NCBI RefSeq assembly: GCF_005954645.2
Contig: NZ_CP040695.2
Coordinates: 3,348,001-3,412,000, forward strand
Direction: 5' to 3'
Length of the DNA stretch: 64,000 nucleotides
Origin: Nocardioides sp. S-1144
GTDB taxonomy: Bacteria; Actinomycetota; Actinomycetes; Propionibacteriales; Nocardioidaceae
The notes below the pieces were generated by a model. The model ran no database searches and was not told where the DNA came from. It worked only from the letters and a program-made list of their open reading frames with translations. Shown in pieces: positions 16,054-24,336 of this stretch. The first letter of the stretch is position 1; every line of letters begins with the position of its first letter. Both the position numbers and the translations under genes were made by a program.

Positions 16054-18189
16054 GTCGCCCCGCGTGACCAGGGCCTCGGTCAGCAGCGCGACCAGCGCCT
16101 CGGTCTGGATGTCGGCCGAGGAGCCGACCTCCTCGTCGGACCCGTCGAGCGCGCGGGCGGCGAGGCCGGCCTTGCTGTCGATGAGCTCGGCGACCTTGGT
16201 GTCGACGGTCTGCGCGGCGATGACCCGCCACGCGGTGACGGGCTGGTCCTGCCCGATCCGGTGCACGCGGTCGATCGCCTGGGTCTGCTCGGCGTCGGTC
16301 CACGACAGCTCGGCGAGCACGACGTTCGAGGCCACCTGCAGGTTGAGGCCGACGCCGGCCGCGGTGAGCGAGCAGACCGCGACCGCGACGTCGGGGTCGT
16401 TGACGAAGGCGTCGATGTTCTGCTGGCGCACCTTGGGCGACTGGTCGCCGCGCACGGACGCCGAGCGGATGCCGCGCTTGGCGAACAGCTCCTCGGCGGT
16501 GTCCATGACGTCGACGTGCTTGGCGAAGAAGACGACCTTGCCGACGTTGCGGGCCAGCTGGGCGGCGTAGTCGGCGGCGAGGCCGGCCTTGGCCTGCCCG
16601 ATGCGGCGCATCATCGTGAAGACGTTCTCGCCGTCCTTGCTGCCGCTGGACGTGGTGTCCTCGCGCTCCCACGTGGCGACGCGGCGCACGAGGTCGCCGT
16701 CGATGCCGTCGACGACGACGCCGGAGCGACGCGTCGCGAGCGCCATGTCGTAGCGCTCGACCAGGCGGCGGGCGAGCTCGCGCTCGGCGGCCCGGATGGA
16801 GCGGCCGACCTCGCCCTCGAGCTCGACCGGGAGGTCGGCGATGCGGCGGGCCGGGATGTCGGAGGCGACGTCGACCTTGCGGCGCCGCACGATGCCGAGG
16901 TCGATGACCGCGGAGCGCGCCGCCGGGTAGAAGCCGGGGTCGATCGGGGTCAGACCGGTGTCCTCGAGGCGGTCCATCAGCTGGCCGAGGGGCTTCTTCT
17001 CGTCGATCCAGCCCAGGAACTGCCAGATCGCGCGGAAGTCGTCGATGTCGTTGATGAGCGGGGTGCCGGTGAGCGCGGTCATCAGCGGGCGGCCGGCGCG
17101 GGCGCGGATCCGGTCGGCGATCTTGAGCACGTGCTGCGAGCGCTGCGACGACTTGTTCTTGATGAAGTGCGCCTCGTCGACGACCATCCCGCGGAACCCG
17201 TGGGTGCTCATCCAGCCGACGTGGCGGTCGAGGATCTCGTAGTTGACGATCACGATGTCGGCGAAGCCATCGACGTCGTGCCCGTTGCCGTTGACGACGG
17301 TGGCCGTGCGGTGCGGCGTCCAGAGCGAGGCCTCGCGGGCCCAGTTGGTCTTCACGACGCTGGGGACGACGACCAGCAGCGGGTAGGCGTCGGCGGCCTG
17401 CGCGGCCAGCAGCGCCTGCGCGGTCTTGCCGAGGCCGGGCTCGTCGGCGAGCAGGAACGTGCGGTGGCCCGAGGCTGCCGACTCCACGACCTGGGCCTGG
17501 TGGTGCATCAGCTCGAGGCCGGCGGGCGCGCGGAAGGAGAACTCCTCGCCGTCGGGCAGCGCCATGCAGGACGTCGCCCCGCCGGCCGCGCGCTCGAACG
17601 ACTCGAGCAGCGGCTCGATGAGCTCCCACCCGGACAGCCGCCGGGCGTGGGAGGGGCGCACGACGCCGGAGAAGTCCGGCACGAGGAACGGGTTGGCCAG
17701 CTGGCGCGAGACGACCGAGCGCGGGGTGACCTGGCGCTCGGGGTCGAAGGCGACCGTCGCGACGGGCTCGGGGGCGCTCTCCTCCTCCTCGGGCACCTCG
17801 ACGCCGGCGGCGACGAGCATCTCGCGCTTGAGGTCGCGCCCGGCGTCGGAGAGCACGGCGTCCTCGGCGAGCAGCGCGAGCAGCGAGGTGTCGCGCGCGG
17901 TGGTCTTCGCCAGGATCGTGCCGATGCCGTCGAGCCGCTTCAGCTGCTCGGCGCGCTGGGCCTCGTTGATCTCGGTGTCGACCTTGACCCGGCCGCGCTC
18001 CTCGCGGGCGAGCTGGGCGACGACCTGGAACTTGGTGCGGCTGGTCGGCTTGACCTTGCCGCGCTGCGCGGCGCCCTCGACCTCGCGGACGGCTCGCGCG
18101 AGGATCGGGATGATCCCCTCGTTGTCGAGCTCGCGCCCACGGCGGCGCGCGCGGGTGGCGCCGTTCTGGCGCTGGCCTCCTCGAGCCAA
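16051..18189 (-). CDS. SNF2/DEAD-like superfamily II helicase
   Basis: The 712-aa protein has a Walker A-like DEPGLGKTAQA, DEAH-type box VVDEAHFIKNK, motif III LTGTPL, and helicase C-terminal motifs including QAIDRVHRIGQDQPV, diagnostic of SNF2-family DNA translocases. An N-terminal region of about 230 residues has no recognised domain. TTG 18189 is chosen because AGGGGGAG lies about 5 nt upstream and homology-like sequence begins there; a longer in-frame extension to 18375 is Arg-rich and implausible. It probably remodels protein-DNA complexes, role unknown. Confidence 0.82.
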   Translation of the reverse strand: MARGGQRQNGATRARRRGRELDNEGIIPILARAVREVEGAAQRGKVKPTSRTKFQVVAQLAREERGRVKVDTEINEAQRAEQLKRLDGIGTILAKTTARDTSLLALLAEDAVLSDAGRDLKREMLVAAGVEVPEEEESAPEPVATVAFDPERQVTPRSVVSRQLANPFLVPDFSGVVRPSHARRLSGWELIEPLLESFERAAGGATSCMALPDGEEFSFRAPAGLELMHHQAQVVESAASGHRTFLLADEPGLGKTAQALLAAQAADAYPLLVVVPSVVKTNWAREASLWTPHRTATVVNGNGHDVDGFADIVIVNYEILDRHVGWMSTHGFRGMVVDEAHFIKNKSSQRSQHVLKIADRIRARAGRPLMTALTGTPLINDIDDFRAIWQFLGWIDEKKPLGQLMDRLEDTGLTPIDPGFYPAARSAVIDLGIVRRRKVDVASDIPARRIADLPVELEGEVGRSIRAAERELARRLVERYDMALATRRSGVVVDGIDGDLVRRVATWEREDTTSSGSKDGENVFTMMRRIGQAKAGLAADYAAQLARNVGKVVFFAKHVDVMDTAEELFAKRGIRSASVRGDQSPKVRQQNIDAFVNDPDVAVAVCSLTAAGVGLNLQVASNVVLAELSWTDAEQTQAIDRVHRIGQDQPVTAWRVIAAQTVDTKVAELIDSKAGLAARALDGSDEEVGSSADIQTEALVALLTEALVTRGD

Positions 18190-18612
18190 GGAACTCCCCC
18201 TTCGGAGCTGCCCGACCGGTGCGGTCGTGGCGGTACGACGTGCGGCGACTCCTGGCGGGCCCACCGACGCAGCCCTGCGGGTGGGTGCCCGCCGGGCTGG
18301 TACGTCGCGCGTGGCCGACCGGTCGATCGCCAAGGCGTTTCGGGTGCCGTCGAGGACGGCGGTCGCCGGTCCCATACCGACGTGCCGTCAGCGTACCCCC
18401 CGCCCGGCCGATCGGGACCATCCCGGTGCGGCGGGTCCCCGACGAGGGGGAACCGGCCGCACCCGCCCACCCAGCGGCGCGGGTGCCGCCGCGAGGGCGG
18501 ACGACGATATGTTCAGGGTCGGCGCGCCCCGCACGGCCGGGCCGGGCGGGTCGGCACCGGCCGCCGTCCGCAGCCGCGCCAGGACCCGAACCACCAGATC
18601 CGGAGCACCGAC
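18190..18612 (+). other. Gene-free divergent region before bioY
   Basis: These 423 bp between the helicase and bioY hold no convincing gene. A TATGTT -10-like box lies at 18508-18513, about 100 nt before the bioY ATG. I see no BirA-type or BioQ-type palindrome. A long inverted pair GGTCCC (18368-18373)/GGGACC (18414-18419) could form a hairpin. Confidence 0.4.
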
Positions 18613-19221
18613 ATGACGCTGCACCAGCCGACCGAGACCGCCACCGCCGACCGGCGCCGGGCCTTCTCCCCGACCGACCTGGCCCTGGTCGCCTCGTTCG
18701 CGGCCCTCATCTCGGCCATGACCTACCTGGGCGCGGTCCCCGTCGGCGGCGCCGGCGTCCCGATCACGCTGCAGACCCTCGGCGTGATGCTCGCCGGGTG
18801 CCTGCTCGGCCCGGTCCGCGGCACAGCCGCGGTCCTGCTCTACCTGCTGCTCGGCTTCATCGGGCTGCCCGTCTTCGCCGGGCACACCTCGGGCCCGGGG
18901 GTGCTCAGCGAGCCGAGCGTCGGCTACCTGCTGTCGTTCCCGGTCGCCGCGGCGCTCGGCGGCTTCCTGGTCAGCCGGATCGCCGCGTCGGCGCGCACCC
19001 GGGCGCTGCCGGTCTTCCTGTGCTCCATCGCGGCCAGCATCCTGGTGATCCACCCGATGGGGATCGGCGGGCTGATGGTCCGCCTCGACCTCGACGTCGT
19101 CGAGGCCTGGCGCATCGACGTCCTCTACTGGGTCGGCGACCTGCTGAAGACGACGATCGTCGCCCTGGTCGTCTCCGAGGTCCACCGCGCCTTCCCCCAG
19201 CTGCTCGACCGTCGTCGCTGA
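18613..19221 (+). CDS. bioY: Biotin transporter BioY (ECF S-component)
   Basis: The 202-aa six-helix membrane protein contains the BioY landmarks VPITLQTLGVMLAGCLLGP and the long GLPVFAGHTSGPGVL loop. It binds biotin with high affinity in the membrane and works with the ATPase and T-component encoded immediately downstream. CCGGAG lies about 8 nt before ATG 18613. The bioY-bioM-bioN order is the standard actinobacterial and alphaproteobacterial arrangement. Confidence 0.92.
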   Translation: MTLHQPTETATADRRRAFSPTDLALVASFAALISAMTYLGAVPVGGAGVPITLQTLGVMLAGCLLGPVRGTAAVLLYLLLGFIGLPVFAGHTSGPGVLSEPSVGYLLSFPVAAALGGFLVSRIAASARTRALPVFLCSIAASILVIHPMGIGGLMVRLDLDVVEAWRIDVLYWVGDLLKTTIVALVVSEVHRAFPQLLDRRR

Positions 19222-19231
19222 CCGGCCCCGC

Positions 19232-19930
19232 ATGCCGCTGATCGAGCTGCGCGACGTCGAGGTCACCGTCTCGACGCCGGCCGGCGACCGGGTGCTGCTG
19301 CACCCGACGTCGCTGTCGCTCACCGAGCAGCGGATCGGCGTGGTCGGCCCGAACGGCTCGGGCAAGTCGACGCTCGTGCGGCTGCTCAACGGCCTCGTGA
19401 CGCCGACGGCCGGTGGCGTCCGCGTCGGGGGCGTCGACGTCGTCGCCCACCCGGCGGCGGCGCGCCGGGTCGTCGGCTTCTGCTTCACCGACCCGGCGGC
19501 CCAGCTGGTGATGCCGACCTGCGTGGAGGACGTCGAGCTGTCGCTGCGCCGGCACGAGAAGGACGCCGCGACCCGGCGCCGGCGCGCGCTGGAGGTGCTG
19601 GAGGAGCACGGCCTCCTCGCCCACGCCGACCTGAGCGTGCACGCGCTCTCGGGCGGCCAGAAGCAGCTGCTCGCGCTGGCCGGCGTGCTCGCGGTCCGGC
19701 CAGGGGTGCTGGTCGCCGACGAGCCGACGACCCTGCTCGACCTGGTCCACACCCGTCGGGTGGGCGACCTGCTGTTCTCGCTCGAGCAGCAGCTGGTGCT
19801 GGTCACCCACGACCTCGACCTGGTGCGCCGCTGCGACCGGGTGCTCGTGGTCGACGACGCCCGGGTCGTCTTCGACGGGCCGGCCGGCGCCGCCGTCGAC
19901 CACTACGTCGCCTCGGTCACCGGGCGGTGA
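19232..19930 (+). CDS. bioM: ECF transporter ATPase BioM
   Basis: The 232-aa ABC ATPase has Walker A VGPNGSGKST (about 38-47), signature LSGGQKQLLA, Walker B VLVADEPTTLLD and switch His in LVTHD. It powers biotin import with BioN and BioY. ATG 19232 is 10 nt after the bioY stop. The Walker B is followed by TTLLD, where many ECF ATPases have TxGLD, a minor variation. Confidence 0.9.
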   Translation: MPLIELRDVEVTVSTPAGDRVLLHPTSLSLTEQRIGVVGPNGSGKSTLVRLLNGLVTPTAGGVRVGGVDVVAHPAAARRVVGFCFTDPAAQLVMPTCVEDVELSLRRHEKDAATRRRRALEVLEEHGLLAHADLSVHALSGGQKQLLALAGVLAVRPGVLVADEPTTLLDLVHTRRVGDLLFSLEQQLVLVTHDLDLVRRCDRVLVVDDARVVFDGPAGAAVDHYVASVTGR

Positions 19931-19934
19931 GCCG

Positions 19935-20609
19935 GTGAGGGGGCCGGGGCCCCGGTCGGTGACCGTCGGGCTCCACCAGCCCGGCGACACGGTGCTGCAC
20001 CGGCTGCCGGCCGGCGCGAAGCTGGCGGGGCTGTCGGTGATCAGCATCGGCACCGTCGTGGCCCACGCGCCGGCGGTGACGGTCTCGGTGTTCGTGCTCG
20101 CCGTGCTGCTCGCGTGCCTCGGCCGGGTGCCGCTGGTGTCGCTGGTCCGCTCGCTGCGCCTGGTGCTGGCGATCGCCGTGGTGGCCGCCGCCCTCCAGTG
20201 GTGGTGGTACGACCTCCCCAAGGCCGTCGAGACCCTGGTGGACCTGGTCTCGCTGGCCCTGCTGGCCGTCGTCGTGACGGTCACCACCGCGGTGACGGCG
20301 ATGCTCGACACGATCGTGCGGCTGCTGGGCCCGCTGCGCCGGGTGGGCCTCGACACCGAGCGGGTCGCGCTGGCGGTGGCGCTGGCGATCCGCGCCCTGC
20401 CCGCGACCGTCGACCTCGGCCGCGAGACCCGCGACGCGGCGCGGGCCCGGGGGCTCGGGCGCGACCCGCGGGCCCACCTGACGCCGTTCGTCATCCGCGT
20501 CGTCGCGCAGGCCCACCTGACCGGTGACGCGCTCGTCGCGCGCGGCATCGGCGACGACGACCTCGTCGGGCCGGCCGACGCCGCGCCGGGCCCCCAGCCG
20601 CCGCCGTAG
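19935..20609 (+). CDS. bioN: ECF transporter T-component BioN
   Basis: The 224-aa integral membrane protein has about five hydrophobic segments. The coupling-helix motif is visible as the Ala-Arg-Gly signature in DAARARGLG (ARG motif that contacts the ATPase), with ALAIRALPATV before it. It couples BioM ATP hydrolysis to BioY toppling. GTG 19935 starts 4 nt after the bioM stop. The last 20 residues are Pro/Asp-rich and probably unstructured. Confidence 0.87.
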   Translation: MRGPGPRSVTVGLHQPGDTVLHRLPAGAKLAGLSVISIGTVVAHAPAVTVSVFVLAVLLACLGRVPLVSLVRSLRLVLAIAVVAAALQWWWYDLPKAVETLVDLVSLALLAVVVTVTTAVTAMLDTIVRLLGPLRRVGLDTERVALAVALAIRALPATVDLGRETRDAARARGLGRDPRAHLTPFVIRVVAQAHLTGDALVARGIGDDDLVGPADAAPGPQPPP

Positions 20610-20650
20610 CCGACGACGTGGACCCAGCGGCGCGGCGCGGCGTCCCGGGC

Positions 20651-21070
20651 TCAGCCGGTGGCGAGCCGCCGCTCGACGCGCAGGACGTCGACCTCGTGCT
20701 CGACGTCGCCGGTCATGGCGTGGGCCAGCCGCAGGTGCGGCAGCGCCTCGCGCAGCCGGGACTGGCGCTCGAGCGTGCGGCCGAGCGCGTGGCGGGCCCA
20801 CACGTCGCTCGGGTCGTCCTCGACCAGGGCGCGCAGGTCGGTCTCGGCCGGGCCGAGCGAGGCGCGCATGAAGTGGGCCCAGGCGCGCAGCGTGCGCAGC
20901 CCGCGGTTGCCGGGGTCCTGCTCCAGGGCCGGGGCCAGGACGTCGAGCGCCTCGCGCGGGGCACGGCGCTCGAGCAGGTCGTGGGCGACCCGGTGCGCGG
21001 ACTCCACGCCGCGCTGGCCGGGGAAGACGATGGCCGGGACGGCGATCTCAGGCAGCTCCTCGATGTTCAC
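20651..21070 (-). CDS. Tetratricopeptide-repeat protein
   Basis: The 139-aa soluble protein is made of helix pairs with TPR character (ALDVLAPALEQDPGNRGLRT, then ALVEDDPSDVWARHALGRTL). It has no catalytic domain and probably mediates protein interactions; the partner is unknown. GTG 21070 is the first plausible start. It is divergent from prfC across 62 bp. Confidence 0.72.
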   Translation of the reverse strand: MNIEELPEIAVPAIVFPGQRGVESAHRVAHDLLERRAPREALDVLAPALEQDPGNRGLRTLRAWAHFMRASLGPAETDLRALVEDDPSDVWARHALGRTLERQSRLREALPHLRLAHAMTGDVEHEVDVLRVERRLATG

Positions 21071-21132
21071 ACCGGTGCAACGCGACGACGCCGATCGCGA
21101 TTCCTGACCCGGCGCCGGGTAGTTTTCGGCGG

Positions 21133-22701
21133 GTGTCCGACAGCCGCCCCCGCCGTACCTTCGCGGTCATCAGCCACCCCGACGCCGGCAAGTCCACCCT
21201 GACCGAGGCGCTCGCGCTGCACGCGCGCGTGATCACCGAGGCCGGGGCCGTGCACGGCAAGGGCGGGCGCCGCGCGACCGTCTCCGACTGGATGGACATG
21301 GAGAAGGCGCGCGGGATCTCGATCACCTCGGCCGCGCTGCAGTTCACCTACCGCGACCACGTCGTGAACCTCGTCGACACCCCCGGCCACAGCGACTTCT
21401 CCGAGGACACCTACCGCGTGCTCTCGGCCGTCGACTCCGCCGTCATGCTCGTGGACGCCGGCAAGGGGCTCGAGCCGCAGACCCTCAAGCTGTTCCGCGT
21501 CTGCGCGCTGCGCGGGATCCCGGTCATCACCGTCATCAACAAGTGGGACCGCCCCGGGCTGTCCGCCCTCGAGCTGATGGACCTCATCGAGCAGCAGATC
21601 AAGCTGCGCCCGACCCCGCTGACCTGGCCGGTCGGCGAGGCCGGCGACTTCCGCGGCGTGCTCGACCGGCGCACCGGCGAGTTCGTGAAGTACACCCGCA
21701 CCGCCGGCGGCGCGACCCGCGCCCCGGAGCGGCGGATGCCGGCCTCCGAGGTCGACGCCGCCGACCTGCCCGTGTGGCAGGACGCCGTCGAGGAGCACGA
21801 GCTGCTCGAGGCCGACGGCGCCGACCACGACCAGGAGCTGTTCCTGGCCGGCCGGACGACGCCGGTGATGTTCGCCTCGGCGCTGCAGAACTTCGGCGTC
21901 GCCCAGCTGCTCGACCTGCTGCTCGACCTGGCTCCCGCCCCGCACGCCACCGAGGGCGTCGACGGGTCGGTGCGCGAGCCCGCCGACGACTTCAGCGCCT
22001 TCGTCTTCAAGGTGCAGTCGGGCATGAACGCCGCGCACCGCGACCGGCTCGCCTACGCGCGCGTCGTGTCCGGCACGTTCGAGCGGGGGATGGTCGTCAC
22101 CCACGCCTCGACCGGGCGCCCCTTCGCCACCAAGTACGCCCAGGCCGTCTTCGGCCGCGAGCTCTCCTCGATCGAGGAGGCCTCGCCCGGCGACATCATC
22201 GGCCTCGTCAACGCCCAGGCCCTGCGGGTCGGCGACACCGTGTACGTCGGCGACGCGATCGAGTACCCGCCGGTGCCGACGTTCGCCCCCGAGCACTTCA
22301 TGACCGTGACGGCGGCCGACGTCGGTCGCTACAAGCAGTTCCGCAAGGGCATCGACCAGCTCGACCAGGAGGGCGTCGTCCAGGTCCTGCGCTCCGACCT
22401 GCGCGGCGACCAGAGCCCGGTGCTCGCGGCGGTCGGACCGATGCAGTTCGAGGTCGTCGAGGAGCGGATGGAGAACGAGTTCAACTCCCCCATCCGCCTG
22501 TCCCGCCTCGACTACCAGGTCGCCCGCCGCACCGACGCCGACGGGGCGGCCGCGCTGTCCGGCAAGCGCGGCGTCGAGGTGCTCCAGCGCTCCGACGGCA
22601 CCCACCTCGCGCTGTTCGTCGACAAGTGGCGCGCCGACGTCACCGCCCGCGACAACCCCGACATCATGCTCGAGGCGCTGCCCGCGGGCGGCGCGGCCTG
22701 A
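21133..22701 (+). CDS. prfC: Peptide chain release factor 3
   Basis: The 522-aa translational GTPase removes RF1/RF2 from the ribosome after peptide release. G-motifs are SHPDAGKST (G1), the switch segment with KARGISITSAAL, DTPGHSDFSEDTYR (G3, with the RF3-specific extension) and NKWDRPG (G4). Length matches the family (about 525-530). The GTG start 21133 has TAGTTT seven nt upstream and no Shine-Dalgarno, implying a leaderless message. RF3 is not universal among bacteria. Confidence 0.93.
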   Translation: MSDSRPRRTFAVISHPDAGKSTLTEALALHARVITEAGAVHGKGGRRATVSDWMDMEKARGISITSAALQFTYRDHVVNLVDTPGHSDFSEDTYRVLSAVDSAVMLVDAGKGLEPQTLKLFRVCALRGIPVITVINKWDRPGLSALELMDLIEQQIKLRPTPLTWPVGEAGDFRGVLDRRTGEFVKYTRTAGGATRAPERRMPASEVDAADLPVWQDAVEEHELLEADGADHDQELFLAGRTTPVMFASALQNFGVAQLLDLLLDLAPAPHATEGVDGSVREPADDFSAFVFKVQSGMNAAHRDRLAYARVVSGTFERGMVVTHASTGRPFATKYAQAVFGRELSSIEEASPGDIIGLVNAQALRVGDTVYVGDAIEYPPVPTFAPEHFMTVTAADVGRYKQFRKGIDQLDQEGVVQVLRSDLRGDQSPVLAAVGPMQFEVVEERMENEFNSPIRLSRLDYQVARRTDADGAAALSGKRGVEVLQRSDGTHLALFVDKWRADVTARDNPDIMLEALPAGGAA

Positions 22702-22744
22702 CGGCTGCCCGGGCCGCTCGCCGGCCGGGCGGCGCGACGAGGAG

Positions 22745-22799
22745 GTCCCTGCCGCCCGGGGGCCGGGCTCTCGCGGAGCGGCACCCGGACGCCAGGGAC
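22745..22799. terminator. Long hairpin between prfC and the reductase gene
   Basis: Arms of 20 nt (22745-22764, starting GTCCCTG; 22780-22799, ending CAGGGAC) pair at 17 positions, with a nested GCTC/GAGC stem in the loop. It lies between convergent genes and should terminate both transcripts. Confidence 0.7.
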
Positions 22800-22821
22800 G
22801 TCGAGGGGTGGGGCGCAGACG

Positions 22822-24174
22822 TCAGCCGCGCGCGACGCGGAGCATCTCCTCGCGCGCGACCACCTTGATCCGCTCGCGGCCGGCGGCCTCGCCGAGGGCG
22901 ACCTCGTGGGCGTCGAGACGGCCCCAGCCGTCCCAGGTGACGACGTCGACGCCGCGGTCGGCCAGGTGGGCGACCAGCCCGTCGGGGTCGGTGTCCTCGG
23001 GGACCGCGAGGGCGGCGACGTCCTCGAGCAGGTGCGCCACGGTCTGGGCGGCGTCGGACTTGGTGTGGCCGATCAGGCCGACCGGGCCGCGCTTGATCCA
23101 GCCGGTGACGTAGGCGCCGGGCACGGGGACGCCGTCGAGGTCGACCACCCGCCCGCCGTCGTTGGGGATGACGCCGGCGGCCTGGTCGAAGGGCAGGTCG
23201 ACGAGCTGGGTGGAGAGGTAGCCGACCGCGCGGTAGACGGCCTGGACGGGCGTGTCGACGTACTCGCCGGTGCCGCGGGCCGTGCCGTCGCCCTGGAGCT
23301 CGGTGATCTCGGTGCGCAGCCCCTCCACCCGGTCGGTGCCGAGCACCTCGACCGGCGCCTGGCACAGGTGGATGTGGATCCGGCGCGAGGCGCCGGTCGG
23401 CTCGGCGTCGACGTGCTTGAGGAGGGTGTCGACGACCAGGCGGACGCCCTTGCTGGAGCTGATCGCCTGCTGGCTGGCCTCGTCGATCTCGAAGCCCTCG
23501 GGGTGCACGACGACGTCGACCTCGGGCGAGTGCGACAGCTCGCGCAGCTCCATCGGCGTGAACTTGATCTGGGCCGGGCCGCGGCGGGCGAAGACGTGGA
23601 TCTCGCGGGCCCGGTTGAGCGACAGCCCCTGGAAGACGTTGTCGGCGATCTCGGTGCTCAGCTGCTCCTCGGCCGGCTTGGCGAGCATCCGGGCGACGTC
23701 GAGGGCGACGTTGCCGGCGCCGAGGACGGCGACCGACTCGGCCTCGAGCGGCCAGTGCGCGGGGACGTCGGGGTGCCCGGCGTACCAGGACACGAAGTCG
23801 GCCGCGCCGTGGCTGCCCGGCAGGTCGATGCCCGGGATGTCGAGCGGGCGGTCGGCCATCGCGCCGGTCGCGAAGACGACGGCGTCGTAGAAGCGCTGGA
23901 GGTCGTCGAGCTTGAGGTCGGTGCCGTACTCGACGTTGCCGAGGAAGCGGATGTCCTCGTGGCCCAGCACCCGTCGCAGCGCCTTGACGATCTCCTTGAT
24001 GCGCGGGTGGTCCGGCGCGACGCCGTAGCGCACCAGGCCGTAGGGCGCCGGCAGGCGGTCGAGGAGGTCGACGCTGACCCGGACCCCGGCCTCGTCGGCC
24101 TCCTTGGTCAGGATGTCGGCGGCGTAGATGCCCGCCGGGCCGGCACCGACGACGGCGACGCGGATGTGGCGCAT
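22822..24174 (-). CDS. FprA-type ferredoxin/adrenodoxin--NADP+ reductase
   Basis: The 450-aa flavoprotein resembles mycobacterial FprA and mammalian adrenodoxin reductase. It has FAD-binding GAGPAGIYAADIL at the N-terminus, YGLVRYGVAPDH, NADP-binding VLGAGNVALDVARML and the C-terminal GWIKRGPVGLIGHTK. It shuttles electrons between NADPH and ferredoxins that feed P450s or other oxygenases. ATG 24174 has AGGAG about 9 nt upstream. A candidate redox supplier for the carotenoid oxygenase, though that is speculation. Confidence 0.88.
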   Translation of the reverse strand: MRHIRVAVVGAGPAGIYAADILTKEADEAGVRVSVDLLDRLPAPYGLVRYGVAPDHPRIKEIVKALRRVLGHEDIRFLGNVEYGTDLKLDDLQRFYDAVVFATGAMADRPLDIPGIDLPGSHGAADFVSWYAGHPDVPAHWPLEAESVAVLGAGNVALDVARMLAKPAEEQLSTEIADNVFQGLSLNRAREIHVFARRGPAQIKFTPMELRELSHSPEVDVVVHPEGFEIDEASQQAISSSKGVRLVVDTLLKHVDAEPTGASRRIHIHLCQAPVEVLGTDRVEGLRTEITELQGDGTARGTGEYVDTPVQAVYRAVGYLSTQLVDLPFDQAAGVIPNDGGRVVDLDGVPVPGAYVTGWIKRGPVGLIGHTKSDAAQTVAHLLEDVAALAVPEDTDPDGLVAHLADRGVDVVTWDGWGRLDAHEVALGEAAGRERIKVVAREEMLRVARG

Positions 24175-24251
24175 GAGGAGGTACTCCTGGGGATCTCGAG
24201 GGGCTGCTGCTCCAGCCTGTCGTGGGGGCAAGGTCATGGGTACCCGCCACA

Positions 24252-24271
24252 TTCCTGTGAAGCCACAGGAA
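24252..24271. promoter_or_regulatory. Operator-like palindrome between reductase and gabT
   Basis: A perfect inverted repeat TTCCTGTG-AAGC-CACAGGAA lies in the 162-bp divergent region. It is 27 nt before a TAGATT -10-like box (24298-24303) for gabT. It is a good candidate repressor or activator site; no regulator gene is adjacent. Confidence 0.55.
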
Positions 24272-24336
24272 CGGCCTGTGAGTCTCGACACGACGGATAG
24301 ATTCACCTCGATCGCCCGACACCTGCAGGAGGACCC

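Noticed and set aside
12426..16067. A 1213-codon open frame on the plus strand
   Set aside because: It is antisense to rsmI, out of frame with pmt, and runs through the 41-bp repeats; composition is Arg/Gly/Pro-rich artefact.
18190..18612. Extended helicase N-terminus up to 18375
   Set aside because: The extension is Arg/Ala-rich without domain character, and a TTG with strong AGGGGGAG at 18189 explains the start better.
16261..19221. A 986-codon plus-strand frame ending as bioY
   Set aside because: The first three-quarters are antisense to the helicase; the gene starts at 18613 where the BioY fold begins behind GGAG.
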